Below are positions 1 to 9,839 of a DNA stretch of 64,000 bases, in pieces. Both the position numbers and the translations under genes were made by a program. The stretch covers positions 744,001 to 808,000 of the forward strand of contig NZ_CP047349.1 of assembly GCF_011045835.1 (NCBI RefSeq), given 5' to 3'. The notes under the pieces were generated by a model that did not search any database, was not told where the DNA came from, and saw nothing but the letters and a program-made list of their open reading frames with translations. The DNA comes from Proteus terrae subsp. cibarius (GTDB taxonomy: Bacteria; Pseudomonadota; Gammaproteobacteria; Enterobacterales; Enterobacteriaceae). The first letter of the stretch is position 1, and every line of letters starts with the position of its first letter.

Positions 1-381
1 TTAAGAGAATTGCTTATTTACATATTGACATCAATTGTCGAAGATCCCAAACATAATGCACTTTTAGAAATATATTTCCATAAATGCGAATTTGTCGGTG
101 AAATGACACCAATTGTTGAAATTCGCAGAGAATTGTGTGCAGCCGATCACTCCAGAATAGAACAGTCTTTATCTCGTTGTATTGAAAAAAAACAACTTCC
201 TGCCGACCTTAATTTAAGAAGGTCGGCCATCATGTTAAGAGCAATGATGACTGGCCTTGCCGAAAACTGGTTATTTTCACCAGAAAGTTTTTCTATCAAA
301 GATGAATGTCAATATTTGGTTGATAGCTTTATTGATATGATAAAGCACAGCGCAAATATGAGAATATCAGCGCCATCTTAA
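1..381 (+). CDS. acrR: AcrR, TetR-family repressor of multidrug efflux (3' part only)
   Basis: The frame is open from the first base and ends at a TAA, so this is the C-terminal part (about 126 residues) of a gene starting outside the window. It is the ligand-binding half of a TetR repressor. Segments such as FHKCEFVGEM, CIEKKQLPADL and GLAENWLFSPESF closely match the C-terminus of E. coli AcrR, the local repressor of the acrAB efflux pump. The DNA-binding helix-turn-helix is not in the window. The gene order acrR then mscK is the same as in E. coli, which supports orthology, although ychN has come between them here. What acrR controls in this strain (acrAB upstream) is inferred from the family. 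Confidence 0.9.
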   Translation, partial: LRELLIYILTSIVEDPKHNALLEIYFHKCEFVGEMTPIVEIRRELCAADHSRIEQSLSRCIEKKQLPADLNLRRSAIMLRAMMTGLAENWLFSPESFSIKDECQYLVDSFIDMIKHSANMRISAPS

Positions 382-409
382 TTTATTATTAAATTTGAGG
401 AAGATGTTT

Positions 410-763
410 ATGAGTAAAGTATTAGTTATTGCTAACGGTGCAGCTTATGGTAATGAATCATTATTTAATGCACTGCGTTTATCAATAACATTAAAAGAAC
501 AGCATCCAGAAACTGAATTAAATATTTTTTTAATGTCAGACGCTGTGACTGGGGCTTTAGCTCGTCAACAACCTAAAGAAGGTTATAACTTACAGCAAAT
601 GTTGGAAATTCTAACTGCACAGAACGTTCCAGTTAAACTCTGTAAAACATGTACAGATACTCGTGGTATCAGTGATTTACCACTTGTTGATGGTGCAGAA
701 CTAGGCACATTAGTAGATTTAGCTCAGTGGACATTAGACGCTGATAAAATACTGACTTTCTGA
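410..763 (+). CDS. ychN: YchN, DsrE/DsrF-like sulfur-relay family protein
   Basis: A 117-residue cytoplasmic protein of the DsrE/DsrF fold. It is nearly collinear with E. coli YchN: it begins KVLVIANGAAYG, carries the segment LCKTCTDTRGIS with two cysteines at the expected active-site loop, and ends LAQWTLDADKILTF. The family forms homo-oligomers and is related to sulfur-transfer proteins, but YchN itself has no firmly established reaction. I chose the ATG at 410 because a GAGGAAG ribosome site ends six bases before it. In-frame starts at 395 (TTG) and 404 (ATG) overlap that site. The gene sits 28 bases after acrR on the same strand. In E. coli ychN is elsewhere, so this placement is a local rearrangement. 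Confidence 0.9.
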   Translation: MSKVLVIANGAAYGNESLFNALRLSITLKEQHPETELNIFLMSDAVTGALARQQPKEGYNLQQMLEILTAQNVPVKLCKTCTDTRGISDLPLVDGAELGTLVDLAQWTLDADKILTF

Positions 764-797
764 TCACCATTTCGTTTTCTCAGGCGAGAAACAAATC

Positions 798-885
798 AAG
801 CAACTTGTGCTGTTTACACTGCCAATTTGAAGCAATTGGATTATAATAATAAACAGTTTTTCAATATTAATTGAACAAGTTGCTT
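798..885. repeat. 11-bp inverted repeat bracketing the mscK leader
   Basis: AAGCAACTTGT at 798-808 is the exact reverse complement of ACAAGTTGCTT at 875-885, and the right arm ends four bases before the ATG at 890. The 66-base loop is AT-rich and would contain any mscK promoter or 5' leader. Whether it acts as DNA operator or RNA structure cannot be told from the sequence. Confidence 0.5.
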
Positions 886-889
886 AACC

Positions 890-3800
890 ATGTGTACTCA
901 AACTTTTTTTTCTCAGTTCAATAATCGAATAATGACGACTATCTTCGCCACGATTATTATGTTTATTTTTTTGAGTTTCTCCATCACCTCTGCTTTAGCC
1001 GTAGTACCTAGTAATTTACCTACCCAAGAAAGTATTCAAAACCAGCTTAATTTATTAAATAAACGTAGTGAGTTAAGTGCAGAAGATAAATTAACGATTG
1101 CTGACTTTGAACAATCGCTCTTATTACTTGATAACATTCAACAGTTAGAAAAAAAATTAGTAAATTATGATAAAACAGTAGAGCAATTACCTGAAAAACT
1201 GCGTAATGCACAATATCAACTTAATCAGTTAAAACAGAAAGTCGCTAATAAAGAGGCGGAAGACTATCAAAAATCACTAGAAGCATTACCGTTAGCAACG
1301 TTAGAGTCACAATTAGAGACTGTCTTACAATCATTACAAAAAGCGCAAGACGATTTAGCAAATTACAGTAATGAACTTATTGTGTTACAAACACAACCAG
1401 AAAGGGCGCAATCTGTTTTATTTAATAACTCAGAAAGACTGCAACAAATAAGAACATTATTGAATAAAAGCAGTGCAGATAAAGCGCAAATGCGACCTTC
1501 AGCAGTACAATTATTACAATTAGAGCAATATTACCTTCAACAACAGAATAATTATCAAAAACGTACCTTACAATCTAATGTGCAGTTGCAAAGCTTATTA
1601 CAACTTCAGCGTGATTATAGCTCGGCTTACATCGATCTTTCCCAAGAACATGCTCAACTCATTCAAGAAGAGATTAGTGATAAACGTTTAGATAGTTCAG
1701 AAGAAACAGCGAAAGAAGCGCAAAGTGCAGGGCTTGAAAATCAGGTCATTAATGATAATCCTTTCTATTTGGCGCAAACAGAAATCAATAAACATCTTAG
1801 TGATAAGTTGATTGTTACAACGCAAAATAATAATGAGTTAAACCGCCATAGCCTTATGGTCAAAAATCGTTTAGATAGAGCTATTCAATCTGAACGAAAT
1901 TTAAAAGAACAAATTGATGTGCTTAAAGGAAGCTTATTGCTTTCTCGTATTTTATTTGAAGAGCAGGTCGATTTACCTGATGGTATTTTCATTAATAATC
2001 TGCCGGATAAAATTGCAGACTTACGTTTAGAGCAGTTTGAAATAAACAAACAACGTGATCAGATAATACAGCCAAGTATTTATATTGATCAGTTGATGCA
2101 TGAATACCAAGTTGCTTATCCTGAAGTGGCAGATCCCAATGCACAAAAAGAGTTGCGTAGTGCATTAGAATTACTTGTTGATGCTCGACGTGAATTGCTT
2201 GATAAGCTCAATAATCAATTGGGTAATCAAATCTCGGGTTCGATTAACCTACAAATGGATCAACAGCAATTACGCAGTGTGGTGAGTTCTCTTGAAAATA
2301 CATTGGCTCAGCAAATTTTCTGGGTAAGCAGTAATAAGCCAATTAATCTCAATTGGTTCTCAACATTTCCTGCTCAGGCGGTTGCTGAGTTTCAAGGTTT
2401 TAAACTTAATTGGTCAAATGAAAATCTGCTGATCGGGGCTAAGAAATCACTTCCTGTTCTTATCGCACTAATTTTGTTCGGTTCAATACTGATTTGGCAA
2501 CGTAAGAAACTCGATATCCAGTTTGAAAAACTCAATGGGGATATTAATAAACTCAATAAAGATTCCCAGTTACATACCCCACTTGCGCTGGGAATTGTCT
2601 TTCTAAAAACATTACCGTTATCTTGTTTCGTTTTAGCAATAGGATATTGGCTAATCAATAGCTTTAATGTGCAACAAGAATTTATCTGGTCTTTCGCTTG
2701 GCAATTTGCGGTATTTTGGCTGATGTTTGAATGGTCTTATCGCTTAATGTCTGACGATGGTGTTGCTGTAAAACATTTCAAAATTCCTATGGAACGAGTC
2801 CAACAAAACCGTAAGCGTTTATTGCGACTCTCTCTTCCTATGTTGCCTATTATTTTGCTTTCTGCTTATGGGATTAATAATCCATTATTGCTGGTAGGCG
2901 ATGTTATTGGGCAGTTGATTGCAATTATTTCACTATTTGGTATTAGCTTATGCGCACTGCCATTTTGCCGTGAAATGTGGCAGGAAAAAGGTAATCATGT
3001 TGTTAGAACCGTAGTAATTACCTTATTAACATTTTCACCTTTAATTCTAATGGGTCTGGTTATTTTTGGTTATTACTATACGGCATTACGTTTGGCAAAT
3101 CGTTGGATTGATAGTCTATATCTACTTATGTTGTGGTTTATTGCTTACCACGCCAGTTTACGTGGATTAACTGTTGCCGCTAGAAGGCTTGCTTATCGCC
3201 GAGCGCTTGAACGCAGACAAGCGATGTTAAAAGAGAAGAAAGAAGGTGAAGATAATAGCCTTGAACCTATTCAAGAACCCCCTATGGATATGGACCAAAT
3301 TAATCAGCAATCATTAAGACTAACAACGATGATCTTATTTATCATCTTTGCTTCTAGTTTCTATGGAATTTGGTCTGATTTTATTACGGTCTTTACCTAT
3401 TTAGATGGAATAACGCTCTGGAGTTACAATTTACCAACAGAACTGGGTAACGTTATTAAAGCTGTCACTGTTGCTGATCTATTATTGTCTGTTTCTATTA
3501 TGGCAATTTCTTGGTTTATGACGAGAAACTTACCGGGGTTATTAGAAGTATTAATTTTATCTCGTATAAAACTGCAACAAGGTGCTTCTTACGCAATCAC
3601 AACTATTTTGACCTACATTATTATTGCTATCGGAACCATCGTATCACTGGGAATATTAGGTGTAGCATGGGAAAAATTGCAATGGTTAGCAGCGGCTTTA
3701 ACGGTTGGTTTGGGGTTCGGTTTACAAGAGATATTTGCAAACTTTGTGTCTGGCTTAATTATCTTGTTCGAAAGACCTGTCAGAATTGGTGATACCGTTA

Positions 3801-4312
3801 CTATTGGTACTTATTCCGGTACAGTTAGCCGAATTCGTATTAGGGCAACGACAGTGACTGACTTTGATCGCAAAGAAGTGATTATTCCAAATAAAGCGTT
3901 TGTAACCGAACGGCTTATTAACTGGACATTATCTGATACGGTGACACGTATTATTATTCAAGTGGGCGTTGCTTATGGGTCTGATCTTGATAAGGTCAAA
4001 GAGATCTTAATGAAAGCCGCTAAAGATAATGTCAGAGTAATGACTGAACCAGAACCTGTGGTGCTATTTACTGAATTTGGGGCAAGTACCCTAAATCATG
4101 ATTTGCGTTTTTATGTCAGAACATTAGGTGATAGAAATATTGCAATAGATGAGGTTAACCGTGCTATTGATAAGCTATGTAATGAAAATAATATCAATAT
4201 TGCGTTTAACCAACTTGATGTCTATTTGCATAATAAACAAGGTGATGAAGTACAAGAGATAAAACGTCCTCTGGATGGCTTAACACCTGAAGCCAATACG
4301 CCTTTCGCTTAA
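890..4312 (+). CDS. mscK: MscK (KefA) potassium-dependent mechanosensitive channel
   Basis: An inner-membrane channel of the MscS superfamily that opens under osmotic downshock; in E. coli it also senses external K+. The 1140 residues match the family length (E. coli about 1120). An N-terminal hydrophobic signal (about residues 14-37) is followed by a long periplasmic coiled-coil-rich region rich in Q, L and E (about 40-530). A series of membrane helices comes next, then the MscS core near 930-975 with the G/A-rich pore helix (VGLGFGLQEIFANFVSG) and the FERPVRIGD motif, then a cytoplasmic vestibule. The start at 890 is uncertain because neither it nor the ATG at 932 has a good ribosome site. 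The gene ends directly against rsmS on the other strand: the two stop codons abut at 4312/4313. Confidence 0.93.
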   Translation: MCTQTFFSQFNNRIMTTIFATIIMFIFLSFSITSALAVVPSNLPTQESIQNQLNLLNKRSELSAEDKLTIADFEQSLLLLDNIQQLEKKLVNYDKTVEQLPEKLRNAQYQLNQLKQKVANKEAEDYQKSLEALPLATLESQLETVLQSLQKAQDDLANYSNELIVLQTQPERAQSVLFNNSERLQQIRTLLNKSSADKAQMRPSAVQLLQLEQYYLQQQNNYQKRTLQSNVQLQSLLQLQRDYSSAYIDLSQEHAQLIQEEISDKRLDSSEETAKEAQSAGLENQVINDNPFYLAQTEINKHLSDKLIVTTQNNNELNRHSLMVKNRLDRAIQSERNLKEQIDVLKGSLLLSRILFEEQVDLPDGIFINNLPDKIADLRLEQFEINKQRDQIIQPSIYIDQLMHEYQVAYPEVADPNAQKELRSALELLVDARRELLDKLNNQLGNQISGSINLQMDQQQLRSVVSSLENTLAQQIFWVSSNKPINLNWFSTFPAQAVAEFQGFKLNWSNENLLIGAKKSLPVLIALILFGSILIWQRKKLDIQFEKLNGDINKLNKDSQLHTPLALGIVFLKTLPLSCFVLAIGYWLINSFNVQQEFIWSFAWQFAVFWLMFEWSYRLMSDDGVAVKHFKIPMERVQQNRKRLLRLSLPMLPIILLSAYGINNPLLLVGDVIGQLIAIISLFGISLCALPFCREMWQEKGNHVVRTVVITLLTFSPLILMGLVIFGYYYTALRLANRWIDSLYLLMLWFIAYHASLRGLTVAARRLAYRRALERRQAMLKEKKEGEDNSLEPIQEPPMDMDQINQQSLRLTTMILFIIFASSFYGIWSDFITVFTYLDGITLWSYNLPTELGNVIKAVTVADLLLSVSIMAISWFMTRNLPGLLEVLILSRIKLQQGASYAITTILTYIIIAIGTIVSLGILGVAWEKLQWLAAALTVGLGFGLQEIFANFVSGLIILFERPVRIGDTVTIGTYSGTVSRIRIRATTVTDFDRKEVIIPNKAFVTERLINWTLSDTVTRIIIQVGVAYGSDLDKVKEILMKAAKDNVRVMTEPEPVVLFTEFGASTLNHDLRFYVRTLGDRNIAIDEVNRAIDKLCNENNINIAFNQLDVYLHNKQGDEVQEIKRPLDGLTPEANTPFA

Positions 4313-4477
4313 TTAAATAGATAAATGGGTAGATTGTGTCGCCAATTTTTTTTCATAATCTTGGCGCACAATCTCAAGCGCTTCGAGGGCTGTTTTAGGA
4401 TCAATATGGTGGCTTTCAAGTAAATAGATAAGATCGACTGCCAATTGAACAGACTCAGGTGCTTCTTTTAAACTCAT
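4313..4477 (-). CDS. rsmS: RsmS (YbaM), small DUF2496-family regulatory protein
   Basis: A 54-residue protein that begins [21 protein letters not shown] and continues to about residue 50 with [20 protein letters not shown]. This is the YbaM/RsmS family, whose Pectobacterium member RsmS affects the Rsm regulatory pathway. The position between mscK and priC, on the opposite strand to mscK, is exactly that of E. coli ybaM, which makes the call secure. A GGAGTG ribosome site precedes the ATG (the reverse complement of cactcc at 4481-4486). priC ends 11 bases upstream, so the two are probably co-transcribed leftwards. The molecular function is not established; only the regulatory phenotype in a relative is known to me. 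Confidence 0.88.
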   Translation of the reverse strand: MSLKEAPESVQLAVDLIYLLESHHIDPKTALEALEIVRQDYEKKLATQSTHLSI

Positions 4478-4488
4478 TGTCACTCCTT

Positions 4489-5031
4489 TTAAAATTTATT
4501 TTCTTGTTTCTCAATGCCCTTTTCGATAGAAAACAGGGCGTTTTTGCAGCGCGCAAGGCGATTTTCAAGCGCAGCAATCTCTTTTTGTAACTCTTGTTGC
4601 TTTATAAAGCTTTGTGCTTGCGTTAATGAAAGCTCTCTATCTTGGATCATGGCTTGTAATCGACGTTCATAATCCTGATGTTGGGCAAGCTTTTGGTATA
4701 AATCGACACTTTTTTTTCGTTGAGTAAGCTGGTTCTCTTGCTTTCTTAGTGTTTGTGTCGATAATTCACGAGTTAATGCTTCAATTTGTTGTAGGATTTG
4801 TGTGGCCAGAAATTTAACCTGCTGGCTTCGTTGTGCCTCAACACAAGCGATTAACTGGGTAAAATTATCGCGGATCTGTTGCATATAGCCACCAAGGGAA
4901 TCACTTCGGCGGTGGAACAGTGCTGTGTCGAAGCAAGGTGCTGCAATTTTTTTGTTTGCAATAGGCGCCACTGTTTCGGCAAGATTGTCTATCTGTTTTT
5001 TAAACAAGCTTAAAGGATCGGGTTTATTCAT
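4489..5031 (-). CDS. priC: PriC primosomal replication protein N''
   Basis: A 180-residue DNA-replication restart protein. PriC recognises stalled forks and helps load DnaB helicase at sites away from oriC. The sequence is mostly helical, with heptad-like charged stretches rich in Q, K and E from about residue 60 to the end. It has the N-terminal pattern [16 protein letters not shown] and the conserved segment [21 protein letters not shown]. Gene order (rsmS-priC opposite mscK and apt) is as in E. coli. It diverges from apt, with about 137 bases between the two start codons serving both promoters. E. coli ybaN, which follows priC there, is absent here. Confidence 0.9.
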   Translation of the reverse strand: MNKPDPLSLFKKQIDNLAETVAPIANKKIAAPCFDTALFHRRSDSLGGYMQQIRDNFTQLIACVEAQRSQQVKFLATQILQQIEALTRELSTQTLRKQENQLTQRKKSVDLYQKLAQHQDYERRLQAMIQDRELSLTQAQSFIKQQELQKEIAALENRLARCKNALFSIEKGIEKQENKF

Positions 5032-5168
5032 CTGGTTCTTGTCCCTGTTTTGATAAAAACATGAATTGACTTAAAGCAACAAAAAAGAGTTGTTAATTGG
5101 CTTTCTGTTGCATTTTAACGGCATATTGCATAGATTCTATCGTTTCGTTTTTTATTATGGCACTGATT

Positions 5169-5720
5169 ATGACTGCTAACGCGCAACAACTGCAATTTAT
5201 TAAAGACAGTATTGAAACCATTCCTGATTATCCAAAAGAAGGGATATTATTCCGTGATATCACTACGTTATTGGATAATCCTGCTGCATATCAGGCAACC
5301 ATTGATTTATTGGTAGAACACTATCAAGGTCAGGGTATCACTAAAGTTGTGGGTACCGAAGCGCGTGGCTTCTTATTTGGTGCTCCTGTTGCATTACGCC
5401 TAGGTGTTGGTTTTGTTCCTGTTCGTAAAAAAGGTAAATTGCCTCGCGAAACGCTCAGTGAAACTTATGATCTGGAATACGGCACAGATACTTTAGAGAT
5501 CCACAAAGATAGTATTACGGATCAAGACAAAGTATTAATGGTTGATGATTTACTGGCAACGGGTGGCACTATTGAAGCGACAGCTCGTCTTATCCGCCGT
5601 TTAGGTGGTACTGTGACAGAAGCCGCTTTCATTATTTGCTTACCTGATTTAGGCGGTATCGAACGCTTAGAAAAACAAGGTGTTCACAGCTTTACACTGG
5701 TTGATTTTCCTGGACATTAA
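5169..5720 (+). CDS. apt: Adenine phosphoribosyltransferase
   Basis: A cytoplasmic purine-salvage enzyme that makes AMP from adenine and PRPP. It has 183 residues, the same length as E. coli Apt. The PRPP-binding motif [13 protein letters not shown] lies at about residues 122-134, and the conserved [13 protein letters not shown] segment at about 20-32. The reading frame is open further upstream (to 5097), but the family begins MTA-AQQL, so I chose the ATG at 5169. Its ribosome site is weak. The gene is the conserved left neighbour of dnaX but is separated from it by about 250 bases, so dnaX probably has its own promoter. Confidence 0.95.
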   Translation: MTANAQQLQFIKDSIETIPDYPKEGILFRDITTLLDNPAAYQATIDLLVEHYQGQGITKVVGTEARGFLFGAPVALRLGVGFVPVRKKGKLPRETLSETYDLEYGTDTLEIHKDSITDQDKVLMVDDLLATGGTIEATARLIRRLGGTVTEAAFIICLPDLGGIERLEKQGVHSFTLVDFPGH

Positions 5721-5973
5721 TATCTTCACTGTTTAGAGAAGGGTTAATGAGCTCTTATCGTAAACACAAGTAAAAGTGCGGGTGTTTATATATCGTTTAT
5801 AAGTTTTTCTATTTTTATAAATGTATATTGCCCGCACAATTGTTACTTTTTACTTTATCTTCAATTTCTGCTGGTTCTTTCATCAATATCTCATTTGTTT
5901 CTTACAAATCTCGCTCAATAGGTCGTCCCTGTGTTAGCATAGAGATAAATCTTGTTCAAATTTAGCGGAATCA

Positions 5974-7947
5974 ATGAGCTATCAGGTACTTGCCCGTAAG
6001 TGGCGCCCACAAACTTTTAACGATGTTGTTGGTCAACGTCATGTGTTGACCGCTTTAGCTAATGGTCTTGATCATCAGCGACTTCATCACGCCTATCTTT
6101 TTTCTGGTACAAGAGGTGTCGGAAAAACCACTATTGCCCGACTGTTTGCCAAAGGGCTCAATTGTGAAACAGGTATTACGAGTAAACCTTGTGGTCAATG
6201 TGCAAATTGCCTCGAAATAGAACAAGGGCGTTTTGTCGATTTAATTGAAATCGATGCCGCATCTCGTACTAAGGTAGAAGATACCCGTGAATTGCTTGAC
6301 AATGTGCAATATGCGCCAGCTCGTGGACGTTTTAAGGTCTATCTAATCGACGAAGTTCATATGCTTTCTCGTCACAGTTTTAATGCGCTATTAAAAACAT
6401 TAGAAGAACCGCCAGAGCACGTTAAATTCTTATTAGCGACGACCGATCCACAAAAATTACCTGTCACGATTTTATCGCGTTGCTTGCAATTTCATCTGCG
6501 TGCATTAGATATTGACCAGATTGCGACACAACTCGAAAAAGTGCTTGCAGCCGAACATATTGAAAATGATGTAAGAGCACGTCAACTTATTGCACGTGCC
6601 GCTGATGGCAGTATGCGAGATGCATTAAGCTTAACAGACCAAGCTATTGCAAGTGGTGAAGGTGTTGTCAGTGCGGAAGTGGTTAGCCAAATGCTCGGCA
6701 CTATTGATGATGCTCAGCCTTTAGCATTGATTGAAGCGCTGGTAAAAGCTGATGGCCAACAGGTTATGTCGCTGGTTAATGAAGTTGCTTCAAGAGGTAC
6801 TGACTGGGAAAATTTCTTGGTTGAAACACTCTCATTACTGCATCAAATTGCAATGTTGCAATTATTGCCTAGTGAAGAAAATCCTCAAGAGCAATTTACT
6901 CAAGAACGCTTACGTTTATTGGCTAAATCTGTTTCTCCACAAGATTTACAACTCTATTATCAAACCTTATTAGTAGGGCGAAAAGAGCTGGCTTATGCAC
7001 CAGATAGACGCATGGGCGTTGAAATGACACTGCTACGTGCGCTTGCTTTTCATCCTAAAACAGTGATTGACGAAATACCTTCTGCGCCATTAGCACAAAC
7101 TTTACCGTCAGCATCATTGCCAGCGAATAGAATATCTGAACATTATGCTCCGCAAGTGGCGCAAACGCATTCGTCTCAAATGGCCCACCAACCTTCTTCA
7201 CCAACAGAAAATAGTGCTTCATTAGGCAATAGTCCTGCAGCACAACTTTTAAGAGCAAGGCAGGCAATAAAGGGGACGGAACAACAAACCCCGCCAAAAA
7301 AGTCTGAACCGGCGACGCCTAATCGGGCTAAGCCGGCTGCTAGTGCATTAGAGCGGCTAGCAGCCGTGAGTGAAAAACGCCAGCAAGTTGCTAAGCGTCA
7401 GACTAATGCGCTTGAAAAGAAGAAAAAAGAAGAGTACCAGTGGCGTCCACAAAACCCTGAATTAATGTCAACTCAAGAGGTTGTTTCTTCACCAAAAGAG
7501 ATCAAAGAAGTTCTCGAATATGAAAAAACACCTGAATTAGCAGCAAAAATTGCTAAAGAATCACAAGAAAGAGATGCTTGGGCCGCTGAAATTGACAAAA
7601 TGCCACTACCTAAATTAGTACAACAACTGGCATTAAATGCGTATAAAGAGACAGTAAGTGAAGAAAACGTTATTTTGCATTTACGAACTAAACAGAAACA
7701 TTTAAATTCAGCAAATGCATTACGCACGCTCACTAATGCGTTAAGTGAATTGCATGGAAAAGCAATTTCACTCACAATTATAGAAGATGATGATCCAGCG
7801 GTAAAAACTCCGTTGGAGTGGCGACAAGCCATTTATGATGAAAAATTGGCGTTATCGCGTCAATCGATTATTACGGATAAAACGATTCAAACATTACAGC
7901 AATATTTTGATGCTGAACTGGATGAAGAGAGTATCCGACCTGTTTAA
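5974..7947 (+). CDS. dnaX: DNA polymerase III tau/gamma subunit
   Basis: Clamp-loader ATPase of the replicase. Full-length tau has 657 residues. The AAA+ domain shows Walker A GTRGVGKTT (about 45-53), four zinc-binding cysteines at about 64-79, Walker B LIDEVH and the SRC sensor. The proline-, serine- and lysine-rich linker (about 370-500) leads to the C-terminal tau domain that binds polymerase core and DnaB. A canonical A AAA AAG slippery heptamer lies in frame at 7296-7302. A -1 slip there gives Lys-Lys-Val then TGA at 7305-7307, yielding a gamma form of about 444 residues, as in E. coli. An AGCGGAA ribosome site precedes the ATG. ybaB and recR follow on the same strand. Confidence 0.96.
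   Translation: MSYQVLARKWRPQTFNDVVGQRHVLTALANGLDHQRLHHAYLFSGTRGVGKTTIARLFAKGLNCETGITSKPCGQCANCLEIEQGRFVDLIEIDAASRTKVEDTRELLDNVQYAPARGRFKVYLIDEVHMLSRHSFNALLKTLEEPPEHVKFLLATTDPQKLPVTILSRCLQFHLRALDIDQIATQLEKVLAAEHIENDVRARQLIARAADGSMRDALSLTDQAIASGEGVVSAEVVSQMLGTIDDAQPLALIEALVKADGQQVMSLVNEVASRGTDWENFLVETLSLLHQIAMLQLLPSEENPQEQFTQERLRLLAKSVSPQDLQLYYQTLLVGRKELAYAPDRRMGVEMTLLRALAFHPKTVIDEIPSAPLAQTLPSASLPANRISEHYAPQVAQTHSSQMAHQPSSPTENSASLGNSPAAQLLRARQAIKGTEQQTPPKKSEPATPNRAKPAASALERLAAVSEKRQQVAKRQTNALEKKKKEEYQWRPQNPELMSTQEVVSSPKEIKEVLEYEKTPELAAKIAKESQERDAWAAEIDKMPLPKLVQQLALNAYKETVSEENVILHLRTKQKHLNSANALRTLTNALSELHGKAISLTIIEDDDPAVKTPLEWRQAIYDEKLALSRQSIITDKTIQTLQQYFDAELDEESIRPV
7271..7336 (+). promoter_or_regulatory. 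dnaX: dnaX programmed -1 frameshift element
   Basis: The zero-frame codons read CCA AAA AAG TCT GAA, so the heptamer A AAA AAG (7296-7302) is in the correct register for -1 slippage. The -1 frame stops at once, at TGA 7305-7307. Downstream, CCGGC (7309-7313) can pair with GCCGG (7332-7336), with a further GCC/GGC pairing inside the loop, giving the stimulatory hairpin. Upstream, AGGGGA (7271-7276) resembles the internal Shine-Dalgarno stimulator of E. coli dnaX, but it lies about 19 bases from the heptamer rather than about 10. Confidence 0.85.
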
Positions 7948-7965
7948 TCGCAACATGTTGTATGA

Positions 7966-8330
<365 letters not shown>

Positions 8331-8331
<1 letters not shown>

Positions 8332-8936
8332 TGCAAACTAGCCCACTTCTTGAATCATTAATGGAAGCGTTGCGTTGTTTACCCGGAGTCGGGCCTAAAT
8401 CAGCGCAACGAATGGCTTTCCAACTGCTTCAGCGTGATAGAAGCGGTGGTATGCGACTTGCACAAGCACTCACGCGTGCAATGTCTGAAATTGGTCATTG
8501 TTGTGATTGCCGAACCTTTACTGAAGAAGAGCGTTGCACCATTTGTGCCAATGTTCGCCGTCAGCAAAATGGGCAAATTTGTGTTGTCGAAAGTCCTGCG
8601 GATATTCATGCTATCGAGCAGACAGGGCAGTTTGCGGGTCGATACTTTGTTTTAATGGGGCATTTATCCCCTTTAGATGGTATTGGGCCTATGGATATTG
8701 GTTTAGATAGACTTGAAGAACGCTTAAGTCAAGAAGCTATTTCAGAAGTGATCTTGGCTACAAACCCGACCGTTGAAGGTGAAGCAACCGCTAATTACAT
8801 TGCTGAAATTTGCGCTCAGTATGATATTGCGGCTAGCCGAATTGCCCATGGAGTTCCAGTGGGTGGTGAGCTTGAAATGGTCGATGGTACTACGCTTTCG
8901 CACTCTATCGCTGGACGCCAAAAAATCCACTATTAA
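8331..8936 (+). CDS. recR: RecR recombination mediator
   Basis: A RecFOR-pathway protein that helps load RecA on gapped DNA. Its 201 residues are the standard length. Visible domains are the helix-hairpin-helix near residues 12-28 ([14 protein letters not shown]), a C4-type zinc finger (CCDC...CTIC, about 57-72), and a Toprim domain from about 80 with [12 protein letters not shown] and later [12 protein letters not shown]. The C-terminal segment is [14 protein letters not shown]. It overlaps ybaB by one base and is followed by an intrinsic terminator, so it closes the dnaX-ybaB-recR unit. In E. coli htpG follows; here an unrelated accessory cluster follows instead. Confidence 0.96.
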
Positions 8937-8954
8937 CATCATAAATTGTTTATT

Positions 8955-8994
8955 AAAAAACACCTTTTTACTTAATGTAATGAGGTGTTTTTTT
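8955..8994 (+). terminator. Intrinsic terminator after recR
   Basis: The arms AAAAAACACCT and AGGTGTTTTTTT enclose a loop of about 17 bases, and the right arm runs into a T tract. It separates the recR unit from the following accessory cluster. Confidence 0.85.
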
Positions 8995-9170
8995 ATATGA
9001 CGTTATGAAAAACTTCACAGTATTAGCTATTAATTAGATTTTTGATATTAATACGAGCTTTCCCAATCCTTATATTCAATTTATCGCTTTTTTCTTTCTG
9101 ATGAATTTCTCATCTTTATGTTACATTAATCATTATCATGAAAAATAATAACTGAATGATGGAGCATCTT

Positions 9171-9839
9171 ATGATCCCTGACGTAGCCTTGGTTGATAAT
9201 AGTGAACAAAGAACCCCACTGATCTTAGTATTAGATAGCTCTGGTAGTATGTATGGGCAGCCTATTCAACAACTAAATGAAGGCCTTAAGCTACTAGAAC
9301 AAGAACTAAAAAATGACGTTATTGCAGCAAAACGTGTGCGTATTTTAGTAATTGAATATGGTGGATATGACCAATGTACAGTTCATGGTGATTGGAAAGA
9401 TGCAATGGACTTTACGGCACCTGTTTTAGAAGCTAATGGTACAACGCCTATGGGGCAAGCCATTACGCTAGCGCTTGAAGAGATTGAAGCTGAAAAACAG
9501 CGCTTTAAACAAGCGGGTGTTGCTTATACTCGTCCTTGGCTGTTTTTAATGTCTGATGGCGTTCCGACAGATCAATGGGAACAGGCTGCACAACTTTGTC
9601 GCCAAGCCGAAGAAAGTCAAAAAACAGCGGTATTTCCTATTATGGTTGATGGTGCATCCGCAGAAGTAATGGGATGCTTTAGCCGTAATGGTGTTAATGG
9701 TGTGAAAATGCTTAAAGGACTGCAATTTAAAGAATTGTTCTTATGGCTAAGTGCTAGTATGCAGGTGGTCTCTCAATCTACACCGGGTGGCACAGCACAA
9801 TTACCTTCAACTGATTCTTGGGCGAGTGTACCTGTTTGA
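9171..9839 (+). CDS. TerY-like von Willebrand factor A domain protein
   Basis: A 222-residue vWA protein with an intact metal-ion-dependent adhesion site: DSSGS at about residues 22-26, the TT of NGTTPMG, and the aspartate of LMSDGVPTD. It has no signal peptide or membrane helix, so it is probably cytoplasmic like TerY of tellurite-resistance loci. I chose the ATG at 9171 because GGAG ends six bases before it. Two earlier ATGs at 9156 and 9159 overlap that site. Its TGA overlaps the next gene's ATG (TGATG). With the phosphatase and kinase-like genes behind it, this is the vWA/PP2C/kinase triad (TerY-P triad) described for Ter-linked signalling. Its role here as scaffold or sensor is inferred. 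Confidence 0.88.
   Translation: MIPDVALVDNSEQRTPLILVLDSSGSMYGQPIQQLNEGLKLLEQELKNDVIAAKRVRILVIEYGGYDQCTVHGDWKDAMDFTAPVLEANGTTPMGQAITLALEEIEAEKQRFKQAGVAYTRPWLFLMSDGVPTDQWEQAAQLCRQAEESQKTAVFPIMVDGASAEVMGCFSRNGVNGVKMLKGLQFKELFLWLSASMQVVSQSTPGGTAQLPSTDSWASVPV

Noticed and set aside
3511..3792. Extra forward frame inside mscK
   Set aside because: It overlaps the conserved MscS pore domain in another frame, with no ribosome site or family resemblance.
7423..7429. A second A6G heptamer in dnaX
   Set aside because: The zero-frame codons are AAA AAA G, so it is in the wrong register for X XXY YYZ slippage. The heptamer at 7296-7302 is correct and has the adjacent stop and hairpin.
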